Shown one piece after another: positions 16,319 through 24,597 of a DNA stretch of 35,528 bases (position 1 is its first letter; the number at the start of each line of letters is the position of its first letter). The translations under genes and the position numbers were made by a program. Under the pieces are notes generated by a model that searched no databases, was not told the origin of the DNA, and worked only from the letters and a program-made list of their open reading frames with translations. Source of the stretch: an uncultured Parasphingopyxis sp. GTDB lineage: Bacteria > Pseudomonadota > Alphaproteobacteria > Sphingomonadales > Sphingomonadaceae. The stretch covers positions 1-35,528 of the forward strand of contig CAMYKP010000011.1 in NCBI GenBank assembly GCA_947259005.1, given 5' to 3'.

Positions 16319-17552
16319 TTTCGACTATCTTGCGCTCGACACGGCGGGCCGCGAAAAGCGCGGATCGGTCGATGGCGAGACGCTGGAAGCGGCACGGGCC
16401 CGGCTCGATGCGCGGCGGCTTTTCGTCGTGCAGATCGCGCCCGGTACGGGCGGGCCGACAAAGGCGGCGGCGAACGATACGGGGCCGCTGCTCAGCCGTT
16501 CGATCAACCTCAATCCCAACCTGACTGCGAAAGAGCTGACGCTCTTCACCCGCCAGCTTTCGACACTTGTCGATGTCAGCCCGCTCGAAGAAGCGCTGCG
16601 GACCATCGCGCTGCAGGCGGAAAAGCCGAAAGTGCGCAGCGTTCTGGAAAATGTGCATGCGGGGGTTGTCGAGGGCCAGCGGCTTGCCCGCGCAATGGAA
16701 CGCGAAAAGAAAAGCTTCCCACCGCTTTACCGCGCGATGATTTCGGCCGGTGAGGGGTCGGGCGCGCTGCCCAATATCCTTGCCCGGCTCGCCGATCTGC
16801 AGGAACGCCAGGCTGAGGTTCGCGGAAAGGTGCTGACCGCACTTGCCTATCCGATCATGCTGACAGTCGTCGCGATTGCCGTGGTGTTCGCGCTGATGAT
16901 TTTCGTTGTGCCGCAAGTTGTCGAGCAGTTTGACAGCGTCGGGCAGGAGCTGCCGCTGCTGACCCGCATAGTCATCGGGCTTTCCAGCTTTCTTTCCAAC
17001 TGGTGGTGGGCGCTGCTGCTGGGAATCGGGCTTGCCGGTTTCGGCCTGTGGCGCGCACTGCAGAATCCGGATTTTAGGTTACGCTTCGATCGGCGCATTT
17101 TGAAGCTGCCGGTTGTCGGCCGGCTTGCCCGTGACCTTCATGCCGCGCGCATGGCGCGGACGCTTTCGACGATGATCGGCAGCCGGCTGCCGGTACTCGA
17201 AGGGCTAACCCTGACGGCGAAAACGGTTCGCAATGCCGCGCAGCGCCAGGCATCGGAAGAAGTGGCCGAAGCGGTTCGGCAGGGCGGCAGTCTCTCCGGC
17301 GCGCTTCGCAAGGCCGATATTTTTCCGCCCTTGCTCGTCTATATGGCATCGAGCGGCGAGGCCTCGGGCCAGCTCGATATCATGCTGGAGCGCGCCGCCG
17401 ATTATCTCGAGCGCGAGTTCGATACGTTCACCTCGGCCATGCTTTCGCTGCTCGAACCGGCGATCATCATCGTCATGGGCGTGGTCGTAACGCTGATCGT
17501 GCTCGCCATCCTGCTGCCCATTCTCCAGCTCAATACATTAGCCGTCGTATAG
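16311..17552 (+). CDS. gspF: Type II secretion inner-membrane platform protein GspF
   Basis: A 413-residue polytopic inner-membrane protein that contacts GspE and GspL. It contains two T2SSF domains (about residues 75-190 and 275-400), each followed by hydrophobic helices; the last, near 385-410, is rich in Ile/Val/Leu. Family signatures such as LTLFTRQLSTLVD and MISAGEGSGALP are visible. Length is typical (about 400). The start lies inside gspE (8 bp overlap), and 9 bp separate it from gspG. Confidence 0.96.
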   Translation: MPSFDYLALDTAGREKRGSVDGETLEAARARLDARRLFVVQIAPGTGGPTKAAANDTGPLLSRSINLNPNLTAKELTLFTRQLSTLVDVSPLEEALRTIALQAEKPKVRSVLENVHAGVVEGQRLARAMEREKKSFPPLYRAMISAGEGSGALPNILARLADLQERQAEVRGKVLTALAYPIMLTVVAIAVVFALMIFVVPQVVEQFDSVGQELPLLTRIVIGLSSFLSNWWWALLLGIGLAGFGLWRALQNPDFRLRFDRRILKLPVVGRLARDLHAARMARTLSTMIGSRLPVLEGLTLTAKTVRNAAQRQASEEVAEAVRQGGSLSGALRKADIFPPLLVYMASSGEASGQLDIMLERAADYLEREFDTFTSAMLSLLEPAIIIVMGVVVTLIVLAILLPILQLNTLAVV

Positions 17553-17561
17553 GGTTTCAAT

Positions 17562-18041
17562 ATGTCACTTATCTCACTTCTCCGCCGCCAGCTTGTCGAG
17601 GATGCCCAAAAGAGAGATTCCGGGCAGGAAGACGGCTTTACGCTGACCGAACTCATGGTTGTGCTCGTCATTCTGGGCCTGTTGTCGACCGTCGTCATTC
17701 TCAACGTCATGCCGCTTCTCGGTCAGGCGAATTCGACCAAGGTGGCGGCCGATATCGATACATTGGGTTCGGCGCTCGATCAGTATCGGCTCGATAACAT
17801 GTCCTATCCGCGCAGCGAGCAGGGGCTTGCAGCGCTGACCACGCCGCCTTCCGATCTCGCCCAGCCGCAACGCTATCGCCAGGGTGGCTATATCCGTCGC
17901 CTGCCCGATGATCCCTGGGGCAATCCCTATCAGTACACGATGCCCGGAACACAGAGCGGCGGGCCCTATGATATCTTTACCTATGGTGCCGACGGCCAGC
18001 CCGGAGGCGAAGGCGAAAATGCAGATATCGGCAACTGGTAA
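17562..18041 (+). CDS. gspG: Type II secretion major pseudopilin GspG
   Basis: A 159-residue precursor of the main pseudopilus subunit. The prepilin peptidase site is Gly25/Phe26 (DGFTLTELMV), with the conserved Glu at mature +5 (Glu30). The leader of 25 residues is long for GspG (usually 6-12), so a later start is not excluded but none is in frame before the site. The C-terminal part has the classic calcium-site region: DPWGNPYQY, IFTYGADGQPGGEGENAD and IGNW at the end. AGGG 8-12 bp upstream of the ATG serves as a ribosome binding site. It overlaps gspH by 23 bp. Confidence 0.96.
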   Translation: MSLISLLRRQLVEDAQKRDSGQEDGFTLTELMVVLVILGLLSTVVILNVMPLLGQANSTKVAADIDTLGSALDQYRLDNMSYPRSEQGLAALTTPPSDLAQPQRYRQGGYIRRLPDDPWGNPYQYTMPGTQSGGPYDIFTYGADGQPGGEGENADIGNW

Positions 18042-18507
18042 CACCTCGAGACCATCGACCCGGTTACGGGAGCAGGGCTTCACGCTGACCGAGCTGATGG
18101 TCGTGCTCGTGATCCTGGGTGTCCTGTCCGCAGCCATTGTGTTCGTCATGCCCGATCCAAGGGGAAACCTGATAGACGAAGGCGAGGCATTTGCGGCGCG
18201 TGCCCATGCCGCGCAGGAGGCGGCGATCGTCGAGATGCAGGATACTGCGCTCTGGGTTTCGCCCGCCGGTTATGGATTTGAACGCTATGACGGGGAAAGC
18301 TGGGTACCGATGGTAATCCCGCCCTTTCAGGATCAGCAATGGCCGGACGATACTGCTGTTTCCATCGCTCAGCGGGATGGGGAGCGGACGCGGATAGTTT
18401 TCGATGCAACGGGCCTGAACGGTCCGCTTGACGTCACCCTGGCACGCGGAGCCAACAGCGTAAGTGTAGCCATCGGTGCCGACGGAACGATCAATGTCGA
18501 TGGCTAG
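18019..18507 (+). CDS. gspH: Type II secretion minor pseudopilin GspH
   Basis: A 162-residue minor pseudopilin. Cleavage site Gly20/Phe21 (EQGFTLTELMV) and Glu25 at mature +5 are present. The rest is a beta-rich GspH domain containing WVSPAGYGFERYDGE. ATG 18019 is chosen because it gives a normal leader; upstream GGAGG at 18002-18006 and AAGGCG nearby could act as ribosome binding sites. The start lies inside gspG. Its N-terminal segment is nearly identical to that of gspG, both in protein and largely in DNA. It overlaps gspI by 14 bp. Confidence 0.92.
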   Translation: MQISATGNTSRPSTRLREQGFTLTELMVVLVILGVLSAAIVFVMPDPRGNLIDEGEAFAARAHAAQEAAIVEMQDTALWVSPAGYGFERYDGESWVPMVIPPFQDQQWPDDTAVSIAQRDGERTRIVFDATGLNGPLDVTLARGANSVSVAIGADGTINVDG

Positions 18508-18874
18508 CCGCCCTTCCGATGAAGCGGGCTTCACCCTGCTCGAAATGCTGGTCGCGCTGGCCGTGTTCAGCATCGCCGCCCTGGCGCTTCTCAATCTTGA
18601 GACGGTGACGGTCACCAACACCAATCGTATTGCAGACCGCACATTCGGCCAGATTGTTGCGCACAATATTGCAGTCGAGACGCTGACCGATCCCGCGCCG
18701 CCTTCGCTTGGGACCGCAACGGGTGAGGAATTGAATGGCGGCCGCAACTGGCAATGGACCCGGGTTACCGGTCCGTCGCCCGAGGCCCGGATCCTTCAGA
18801 TCGACATTGCCGTGGTCGACGAGTTTGGCGATCATGCCGCCGATCTCACCATCTTCAGGTTTGCAGCGCTGTGA
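18494..18874 (+). CDS. gspI: Type II secretion minor pseudopilin GspI
   Basis: A 126-residue minor pseudopilin that with GspJ and GspK forms the pseudopilus tip complex. Cleavage site Gly12/Phe13 (DEAGFTLLEMLVAL) and Glu17 at mature +5 are clear. Typical length for GspI (about 120-130). ATG 18494 is chosen; ATG 18500 and the GTG at 18476 are in frame alternatives. Overlaps gspH by 14 bp and gspJ by 4 bp (GTGA). Confidence 0.92.
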   Translation: MSMASRPSDEAGFTLLEMLVALAVFSIAALALLNLETVTVTNTNRIADRTFGQIVAHNIAVETLTDPAPPSLGTATGEELNGGRNWQWTRVTGPSPEARILQIDIAVVDEFGDHAADLTIFRFAAL

Positions 18875-19473
18875 CGCGTTCCGGCAACTCCCGGGCGGGC
18901 TTCACGCTCGTCGAATTGATGGTGGCGCTGTTTATCTTCGGTATCCTGTCTGCTGCGGGTGTTGCACTGCTGAGCTTCAGTGTGGATTCGCAGACGGCAT
19001 CGCGCGAAGCGCTGGCCGATATGAGCTCCATCCGGCGCATGAACGCCTCGTTGACCAATGACCTCGGTCAGATTGCCCCGCGCCCGGCTCGCGATGAAGC
19101 AGGCGCAAGACAAAATGCTTTTTTCGGCGGGGGTGGGGCCGATGGCGACCTTCTGATCAGTTTCGTCCGGCGCGGCTGGTCCAATTATGACGGAGAAGCG
19201 CGCTCTTCGCTCCAGAAGGTCGATTACCGGCTCGTCGATGGCGTGATCGAACGGCGTGCCTATCCCTATGTCGATGGTGCGGAACCTCTGCCTGCGGCGC
19301 GCCTTGTATCGGGCGTCGAGAATATCGCCCTGCGGTATCGCAGCGATGGGGAATGGCGGGATCGCTGGGACCCGACACTGGCAAGCGAACTGCCTGATGC
19401 GGTCGAACTGATCGTCGAGATTGAAGGGCTTGGGCCCGTGCGCCAGCTTTTCCAGACAGGGGCGACAGCGTGA
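18871..19473 (+). CDS. gspJ: Type II secretion minor pseudopilin GspJ
   Basis: A 200-residue minor pseudopilin of the tip complex. Cleavage site Gly10/Phe11 (RAGFTLVELMVAL) with Glu15 at mature +5. The globular part contains the family region YRSDGEWRDRWDP near residue 150. The GTG at 18871 overlaps the gspI stop by 4 bp and gives a short basic leader, so it is preferred to any upstream codon in that frame. Overlaps gspK by 4 bp. Confidence 0.93.
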   Translation: MTRSGNSRAGFTLVELMVALFIFGILSAAGVALLSFSVDSQTASREALADMSSIRRMNASLTNDLGQIAPRPARDEAGARQNAFFGGGGADGDLLISFVRRGWSNYDGEARSSLQKVDYRLVDGVIERRAYPYVDGAEPLPAARLVSGVENIALRYRSDGEWRDRWDPTLASELPDAVELIVEIEGLGPVRQLFQTGATA

Positions 19474-20459
19474 GGCCCGGCAAACCGTCAGAAGAGGGTG
19501 CGGCGCTGCTTGCCGTGTTACTGCTGGTTGCCATCATGGCGGCGCTCGCCGCTGCTTCGCTTGAACGCTTGCAACTGGCCACCCGACTTGCCGGAAATAT
19601 CGCTGCGCTCGATCAATCGCGCGCATTTGCAACCGGCGCGGAGTCGCTGGCGGTGCTCCGGGTCAACGATCTGCTCGAGCGAGACAGAGGCAAGACGACA
19701 TTGGCGGGCGACTGGCTTGGTCAGGAAACCGCACTTCCCCTGCCGGATGGGGGAGTGGCGCTGGCGCGGCTCTGGGATGGCAGTAACTGCTTCAATCTCA
19801 ACAGCGTGGCGCGCGGCGAGGACCCTGCCGCGCTCACCACCGATCAGGTCGGCGTCATCCAGTTCACGGGATTGATGACCGCGCTTCGGATTCCGCGCGG
19901 CGATGCAGAGCGTATCGCCTGGTCGCTGGCGGATTGGATCGATGCGGATTCCGTGCCCGCGCGACAGGGGAATGAAGACCGAAGCTACAGCCAGTCCGAC
20001 ACACCCTATCGCACCGGAAACACGATGCTTGCCGAAGTGAGTGAACTGCGCGCAGTTGCGGGTGTCACTCCTGCCTATTATGAGCGGATGCGTCCCTGGC
20101 TCTGCGCGCTGCCGACCACCGAATTGTCGCCGATCAACGTCAACACATTGCTCCCGGAACAGGCCCCGCTTATCGCCATGCTCTTGCCCAACCGTCTCGA
20201 TGCCAATGGCGCTAGCCAGGCGATTGCCGCGCGTCCCGAAACGGGGTGGAACTCGATTGCCGATTTCTGGAGCCAGCCGGTGCTCGCCAATCAGGAACCG
20301 ATGAGCGAAGTGATCGGCCAGCCGCAAATCCGCACACGCTATTTCCGGCTGGAGCTCGATGTGCGGCTTGGCGAAGTCGCGATGCAGCAATCGGCGCTGA
20401 TCGATGCCAGTGTCGCACCAGCGCGTGTCGTCTCTCGCCGCTGGGGGCGTGACGAATGA
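19470..20459 (+). CDS. gspK: Type II secretion minor pseudopilin GspK
   Basis: A 329-residue large minor pseudopilin capping the pseudopilus. The leader ends EEG with cleavage predicted at Gly10/Ala11, followed by a hydrophobic helix. As in other GspK proteins the conserved Glu at mature +5 is absent (Ala15), and a large helical domain follows with CFNLNS, WSLADWIDAD and PINVNTL motifs typical of the family. GTG 19470 overlaps gspJ by 4 bp (GTGA); overlaps gspL by 4 bp (ATGA). Confidence 0.93.
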   Translation: MRPGKPSEEGAALLAVLLLVAIMAALAAASLERLQLATRLAGNIAALDQSRAFATGAESLAVLRVNDLLERDRGKTTLAGDWLGQETALPLPDGGVALARLWDGSNCFNLNSVARGEDPAALTTDQVGVIQFTGLMTALRIPRGDAERIAWSLADWIDADSVPARQGNEDRSYSQSDTPYRTGNTMLAEVSELRAVAGVTPAYYERMRPWLCALPTTELSPINVNTLLPEQAPLIAMLLPNRLDANGASQAIAARPETGWNSIADFWSQPVLANQEPMSEVIGQPQIRTRYFRLELDVRLGEVAMQQSALIDASVAPARVVSRRWGRDE

Positions 20460-21559
20460 GCGCGGGAAAATTCCTTCTGCTTTTTCTCGGCGAGGAGCCG
20501 GGCTGGATGCGGGTCGTCGATGGGCGCAGCGTCGCGCGCAAATCCGGTTTCGATGTGCTGGCTTTCGATCCCGAAGCGGATGAACCGGAAACGGTGATCC
20601 TTGTCGTGCCTGGTAGCGATGTCGCGCTGCACTGGGCGGAAATACCTGCGGGGCTGGCCCCGGTTCAGGCTATGGCGGCAGCCCGGATCATGGCGAGTGA
20701 GGTTAGCGCCGGGCTTCCTGAGGCATCCCATATCGCCATCGGGCGAGCCGATGAAAACGGTCAGCGCTGTCTTGGTATCGTTGCGCGGGCAAAGATGAAT
20801 GCGTGGCTCGCTGAGGCGGCTGCGCTGGGAATCGATCCGGACGGGATCATTCCCGAGCCGTTGCTGCTGGTACCGCCGGAAACCGGCGTGCGCGTCTTCC
20901 GCCGCGCAGGCCTCGATAATGTGCGCGGACGGAACCGGGCCTTTGCCGCCGAGCCGGAGATTGCCGCGCTTCTCCTTGGAGACGAAGCGAACGAGGCGCT
21001 GAGCGTAGAAGATTTCGAGCGCGATATCGGGTCTGTGCTGGCAGATGCGCCGCTCAATCTGCGGCAGGGCGATTATGCCAAGCGCCGCCAGTGGAAACTC
21101 GACAAGACATATATCCGCCGGGTCGCGCTGCTTGCGGCGGCGATCCTGCTCGTGACCCTGCTGATCCAGCTGACAATGATCGCGCGCTACAGCTTTGCCG
21201 CCGATGCGCTGGAGCGTGAAGCGGTCGATCGCGCGCGCGATGCGATCCCCGGTGCGGTCGAGATTGCAAACCCCGAGGCGCAACTGCGGGCGCGGCTCGC
21301 CGAGCTTGGCGGCGGGCCCGGCTATGGAGAACAGGCCGGTGCCGTTTTTACAGCGATCCGCGATACTGCCGGGGTCGAGCTGCAGGCCATGAGCTATGAT
21401 GCGAATAACAGCCTCCAGCTGACCGCTGCCGCGCCGGGACAGGCCGAGCTTGATGCTTTGCAGCAGCGCATGATGGCGGCGGGCCTGATTGTTATGCCGG
21501 GTACCGTTCGCGATGCAGGCGGATTGCAGATCGGCGAATTTACGGTGAGCGCGCCATGA
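20456..21559 (+). CDS. gspL: Type II secretion protein GspL
   Basis: A 367-residue bitopic inner-membrane protein. The cytoplasmic part (about 1-215) has the actin-like fold that binds the GspE N-terminus, one transmembrane helix lies at about 221-243 (VALLAAAILLVTLLIQL), and a periplasmic ferredoxin-like domain follows (about 285-367) that pairs with GspM. Position between gspK and gspM and the 4 bp overlaps on both sides support the call more strongly than any single motif. Confidence 0.9.
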   Translation: MSAGKFLLLFLGEEPGWMRVVDGRSVARKSGFDVLAFDPEADEPETVILVVPGSDVALHWAEIPAGLAPVQAMAAARIMASEVSAGLPEASHIAIGRADENGQRCLGIVARAKMNAWLAEAAALGIDPDGIIPEPLLLVPPETGVRVFRRAGLDNVRGRNRAFAAEPEIAALLLGDEANEALSVEDFERDIGSVLADAPLNLRQGDYAKRRQWKLDKTYIRRVALLAAAILLVTLLIQLTMIARYSFAADALEREAVDRARDAIPGAVEIANPEAQLRARLAELGGGPGYGEQAGAVFTAIRDTAGVELQAMSYDANNSLQLTAAAPGQAELDALQQRMMAAGLIVMPGTVRDAGGLQIGEFTVSAP

Positions 21560-22038
21560 TCGATCGTTTCAACAGATGGTGGGAAACCCGCGCGGCGCGC
21601 GAGCGCTGGCTGTTCGGTATCGCGGGCGGGCTTGCCGCGCTGGTGCTGGCATGGCTCCTGATCGTGCGGCCGATCGATCTGCTGCGCGAGTCTGCCAAAG
21701 CCCGGCATGACAGCGCGGTGATCGCGCTCGGACGCGTCGAAGCCCGACTGGCGGAAATCGAGACTTTCACCGCCCGCCCGCCCATGGCTGCCGAGGGGCG
21801 GGTTAGCGATATCGTGATGGCCGAAGCCGTGCGGGTGGGTTTCAACACCGCGCAGACCGAACCCGCCGGAACCAACGGAGTGCGCGTGATTATCGCCGCC
21901 GCTCGTCCGCAGACCTTTTTCGCATGGGTTGCCGATCTCGAAGGCAGGCTGGGCCTTGATGTCGATGCGCTGACGGCCCGGCCCAATGCCGATGAAACAT
22001 TGACGGTCGATGTGACCTTCCGCCGGGGGCAAGGCTGA
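21556..22038 (+). CDS. gspM: Type II secretion protein GspM
   Basis: A 160-residue inner-membrane protein with a short cytoplasmic N-terminus, one transmembrane helix (about residues 17-38, GGLAALVLAWLLIVRP) and a periplasmic ferredoxin-like domain that dimerises with GspL. Size and layout match GspM. It overlaps gspL by 4 bp and gspN by 1 bp (TGATG). Confidence 0.9.
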   Translation: MIDRFNRWWETRAARERWLFGIAGGLAALVLAWLLIVRPIDLLRESAKARHDSAVIALGRVEARLAEIETFTARPPMAAEGRVSDIVMAEAVRVGFNTAQTEPAGTNGVRVIIAAARPQTFFAWVADLEGRLGLDVDALTARPNADETLTVDVTFRRGQG

Positions 22039-22766
22039 TGCGGATCGCCTTGCCAATGGGCCGTGTCGTCCTGTTCGTCTGCATCTTCCTGCTCGCAATG
22101 CTGGTGCTCATTCCGATGCAGCTCGGCCTCGGCTGGCTGGGGATGGACGAACGCGGCATCGCGGGGCGCGAGGCCAAAGGCAGCATCTGGAACGGGCATC
22201 TTGTCGAAGCGCAGTTCGGTGATGCGGCGGTCGGCGATGTCGATACGGGGCTTGGTTTCTTCCCGCTGCTGGTTGGTCGCGCAAGGGTATCGATGGCGCG
22301 CAGCGGCAGCGAAGCCGGAGCCCTTGGCGATTTTCGCGGCGCGATGAGCGTATCGGGCAGCGAGTTCGGGCTGGACGACATGCAGGCGTCGCTGCCGGTC
22401 GCGATGCTGTTCGCCCCGTTGCCGATGACGGCGCTCGAGCTGGAAGACGTGACCGTGCATTTCGACAATGGTCTATGCAGCACAGCCGAAGGGCTGGTGC
22501 GCGCAAGGCTGGGCGGCAACCTTGGCGGTGCCGCACTACCAGACACTGTGATGGGCAATGCGCAATGCGATGAGGGCGCGTTGCTACTGCCGTTGATCAG
22601 CCAGTCCGGCATGGAGCAGCTGGAAATCAGGATCGATGCAACCGGCGCCTATACGGCGGAATTCCGGGTAATGGCAGTCGATGATGCTGCACGCGAGCGA
22701 CTGGCAATGGCCGGTTTTGCGTCCGGCCCCAACGGCTATGCGCTGACGGTTCAGGGCGAACTCTGA
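22038..22766 (+). CDS. gspN: Type II secretion protein GspN
   Basis: A 242-residue protein with one N-terminal transmembrane helix (about residues 7-27) and a periplasmic domain rich in beta strands, as in GspN. The family signature region MQLGLGWLGM followed by GREAKGSIWNGHL fits GspN well. GspN is present in only some T2SSs and its exact role is not settled. It is the last gene of the chain; its end overlaps the convergent xdhC-like gene by 16 bp, leaving no room for an intergenic terminator. Confidence 0.88.
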   Translation: MRIALPMGRVVLFVCIFLLAMLVLIPMQLGLGWLGMDERGIAGREAKGSIWNGHLVEAQFGDAAVGDVDTGLGFFPLLVGRARVSMARSGSEAGALGDFRGAMSVSGSEFGLDDMQASLPVAMLFAPLPMTALELEDVTVHFDNGLCSTAEGLVRARLGGNLGGAALPDTVMGNAQCDEGALLLPLISQSGMEQLEIRIDATGAYTAEFRVMAVDDAARERLAMAGFASGPNGYALTVQGEL

Positions 22767-23680
22767 GCAAAGGCGGCGATCATGCCGGCCGCAATGGACA
22801 GGGCGATTTCTGCCGGCCCGATGCTGCCGATATCTAGCCCGGCCGGGCCATCGATCCGCGCCAGCTGTTCATCGCTCAACCCTTGTGCCCGCAACCGTTC
22901 CAGCCGCGCCGCATGACTTTTCCGTGAGCCAAGCGCCGCGATATAAGCGGCAGGACTCTCCAGCGCTGCGACAAGTGCGGGATCATCGATCTTGGGATCA
23001 TGGCTGAGCACAACTATCGCGGTCCGGCTGTCTGGGAGATGGGCCGTTATTGCCGCGTCAGGCCAGCGATCATCGCGGACAAAATCCGGAAATCGCTCTG
23101 GGGTCAAGAAACGCTCTCGTGGGTCGATGATGACCGGTTCGATGTCGAGCTCGCGGGCGATCCGCGCCAGTGACTGTGCGATCTGGACTGCGCCGACGAT
23201 GAGCAACCGGCGGCGCGGTGCGTAACGGTTGATCCAGAGGGCGTCGTCCTCAGCCTCGGCCAGCCGCGTAATCCCGGTCTCCAGATCGGTCGCTGTCGAA
23301 ATCGCAACGCCTGCCGCGCGCGCTTCTCCAATCCGGTCGAACAGCGTTTCGGGAAACCCGCCCACGCCGACGGGTTGTATCAGAATCCGGATCTCGCCTC
23401 CGCAGGGCAGGCCAACCTCCCAGGCTGATGCATCCTCGACACCAAAGTCGAGCAGCTGGAATCGATTTTCGGCGATCACCTCCTCTGCGGCCTGCAATAT
23501 TGCCCCTTCGACACAGCCGCCGGAAACCGATCCTTCGAAACGTCCGTCCTCGTGAATCAGCATGTGACTGCCGACAGGGCGCGGTGCGGAATTCCAGGTG
23601 GCAATAACGGTCGCTACGGCAAGGCGGGCTTGCTGCCATTCGCGCTGCCGCGCGATCAATCGGTCCATCTCGCCTGTCAT
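22751..23680 (-). CDS. XdhC/CoxI family protein
   Basis: A 309-residue protein of the XdhC family, which binds molybdenum cofactor and helps its sulfuration and insertion into xanthine dehydrogenase or CO dehydrogenase-like enzymes. The N-terminal XdhC/CoxI domain has GSVSGGCVEGAIL and GLPCGGEI; the C-terminal Rossmann-like domain starts near LLIVGAVQIAQSLA, where the usual GAGHVA is altered. The frame extends further upstream, but ATG 23680 has GAGGCGGA just before it and the upstream part is not XdhC-like. No molybdoenzyme genes are in the window, so its client is unknown. Confidence 0.88.
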   Translation of the reverse strand: MTGEMDRLIARQREWQQARLAVATVIATWNSAPRPVGSHMLIHEDGRFEGSVSGGCVEGAILQAAEEVIAENRFQLLDFGVEDASAWEVGLPCGGEIRILIQPVGVGGFPETLFDRIGEARAAGVAISTATDLETGITRLAEAEDDALWINRYAPRRRLLIVGAVQIAQSLARIARELDIEPVIIDPRERFLTPERFPDFVRDDRWPDAAITAHLPDSRTAIVVLSHDPKIDDPALVAALESPAAYIAALGSRKSHAARLERLRAQGLSDEQLARIDGPAGLDIGSIGPAEIALSIAAGMIAAFAQSSP

Positions 23681-23753
23681 TCCGCCTCTTTGCGCTGCTG
23701 CACGACGAAAGCGCAAGCGCCTGTTGCGTGGCTGCGCGTTGCTGTGCCAGAGT

Positions 23754-23762
23754 TGACGTAAA
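23754..23762 (+). promoter_or_regulatory. TGACGTAAA motif upstream of the crotonase gene
   Basis: TTGACGTAAAG directly precedes the AGGAGA ribosome binding site of the crotonase gene. The 9-mer TGACGTAAA is the reverse complement of one half of the palindrome in front of the Baeyer-Villiger monooxygenase gene. It resembles half of the ACGT-type operators known for MerR-family regulators of acyl-CoA catabolism such as LiuR; regulator identity is inference. Confidence 0.3.
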
Positions 23763-23772
23763 GGAGAACCTG

Positions 23773-24597
23773 ATGACCGACCGCGTGACCATTGCCATCG
23801 ATGACAAGGGCGTCGCCGATGTGCGGCTGAACCGGCCCGACAAGATGAACGCTCTCGATCCCGCAATGTTCGAAGGGATTATGGGCGCGATTGACCGGCT
23901 TGGTAGCGAAAAGGGTTTGCGCGCCGTCGTCCTGTCCGGCGAGGGCCGGGCATTCTGTGCTGGGCTCGACATGGGCAGCTTTGCCGGCATGGTCGAGAAA
24001 AGTGCGAAGGCAGACGAGGAAGCGCCGAAATCGAACAATCTCGAAACGCGGACCCATGGCGATGCGAACCGTTTCCAGCAGGTCGCCTGGGGATGGCACG
24101 TGCTTCCCGTTCCCGTGATCGCCGCCGTGCATGGCGTGGCCTTTGGCGGCGGTTTTCAGATCGCCTGCGGTGCCGATATCCGGATCACCGCACCTGATAC
24201 GCGCCACGCGATCATGGAAATGAAATGGGGTCTGGTGCCCGATATGGCGGGTATTCCCATCGTCCGAAACCTTGCGCGCGACGATGTTGTGCGGGAGCTT
24301 TGCTATACGGCGCGCATCTTCAGCGGCACCGAAGCCCTTGAATATGGCTTTGCGACGCGACTTTCGGACGACCCCCATGCCGATGCGATGGAGTTGGCGC
24401 ATGATATTGCGGCGAAAAGTCCGGATGCGGTGCGGGCCAATAAGCGGCTGTTGAACATGTCTCGCGATCAGCATGCACCGGAAATCCTGCTCGAGGAATC
24501 GCGCGAACAGGCCGGCGTGATCGGAAAACCCAACCAGATCGAGGCGGTCATGTCCGGCATGGCCAAACGCCCCGGCAATTTTACGGATGCTGCATAG
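23773..24597 (+). CDS. Crotonase (enoyl-CoA hydratase/isomerase) family protein
   Basis: A 274-residue acyl-CoA-processing enzyme. The two oxyanion-hole segments are visible: AFCAGLDM (60-67) and GVAFGGG (121-127). At the catalytic positions Glu144 of rat enoyl-CoA hydratase is replaced by Gln129, Glu164 is kept as Glu149, and an extra acid, Asp157, sits where dienoyl-CoA isomerase has its Asp. An isomerase reaction is thus more likely than hydration. The ATG at 23773 has AAGGAGA at 23761-23767. The stop is directly followed by the ATG of the MDR gene, so both are in one operon. Confidence 0.93.
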   Translation: MTDRVTIAIDDKGVADVRLNRPDKMNALDPAMFEGIMGAIDRLGSEKGLRAVVLSGEGRAFCAGLDMGSFAGMVEKSAKADEEAPKSNNLETRTHGDANRFQQVAWGWHVLPVPVIAAVHGVAFGGGFQIACGADIRITAPDTRHAIMEMKWGLVPDMAGIPIVRNLARDDVVRELCYTARIFSGTEALEYGFATRLSDDPHADAMELAHDIAAKSPDAVRANKRLLNMSRDQHAPEILLEESREQAGVIGKPNQIEAVMSGMAKRPGNFTDAA

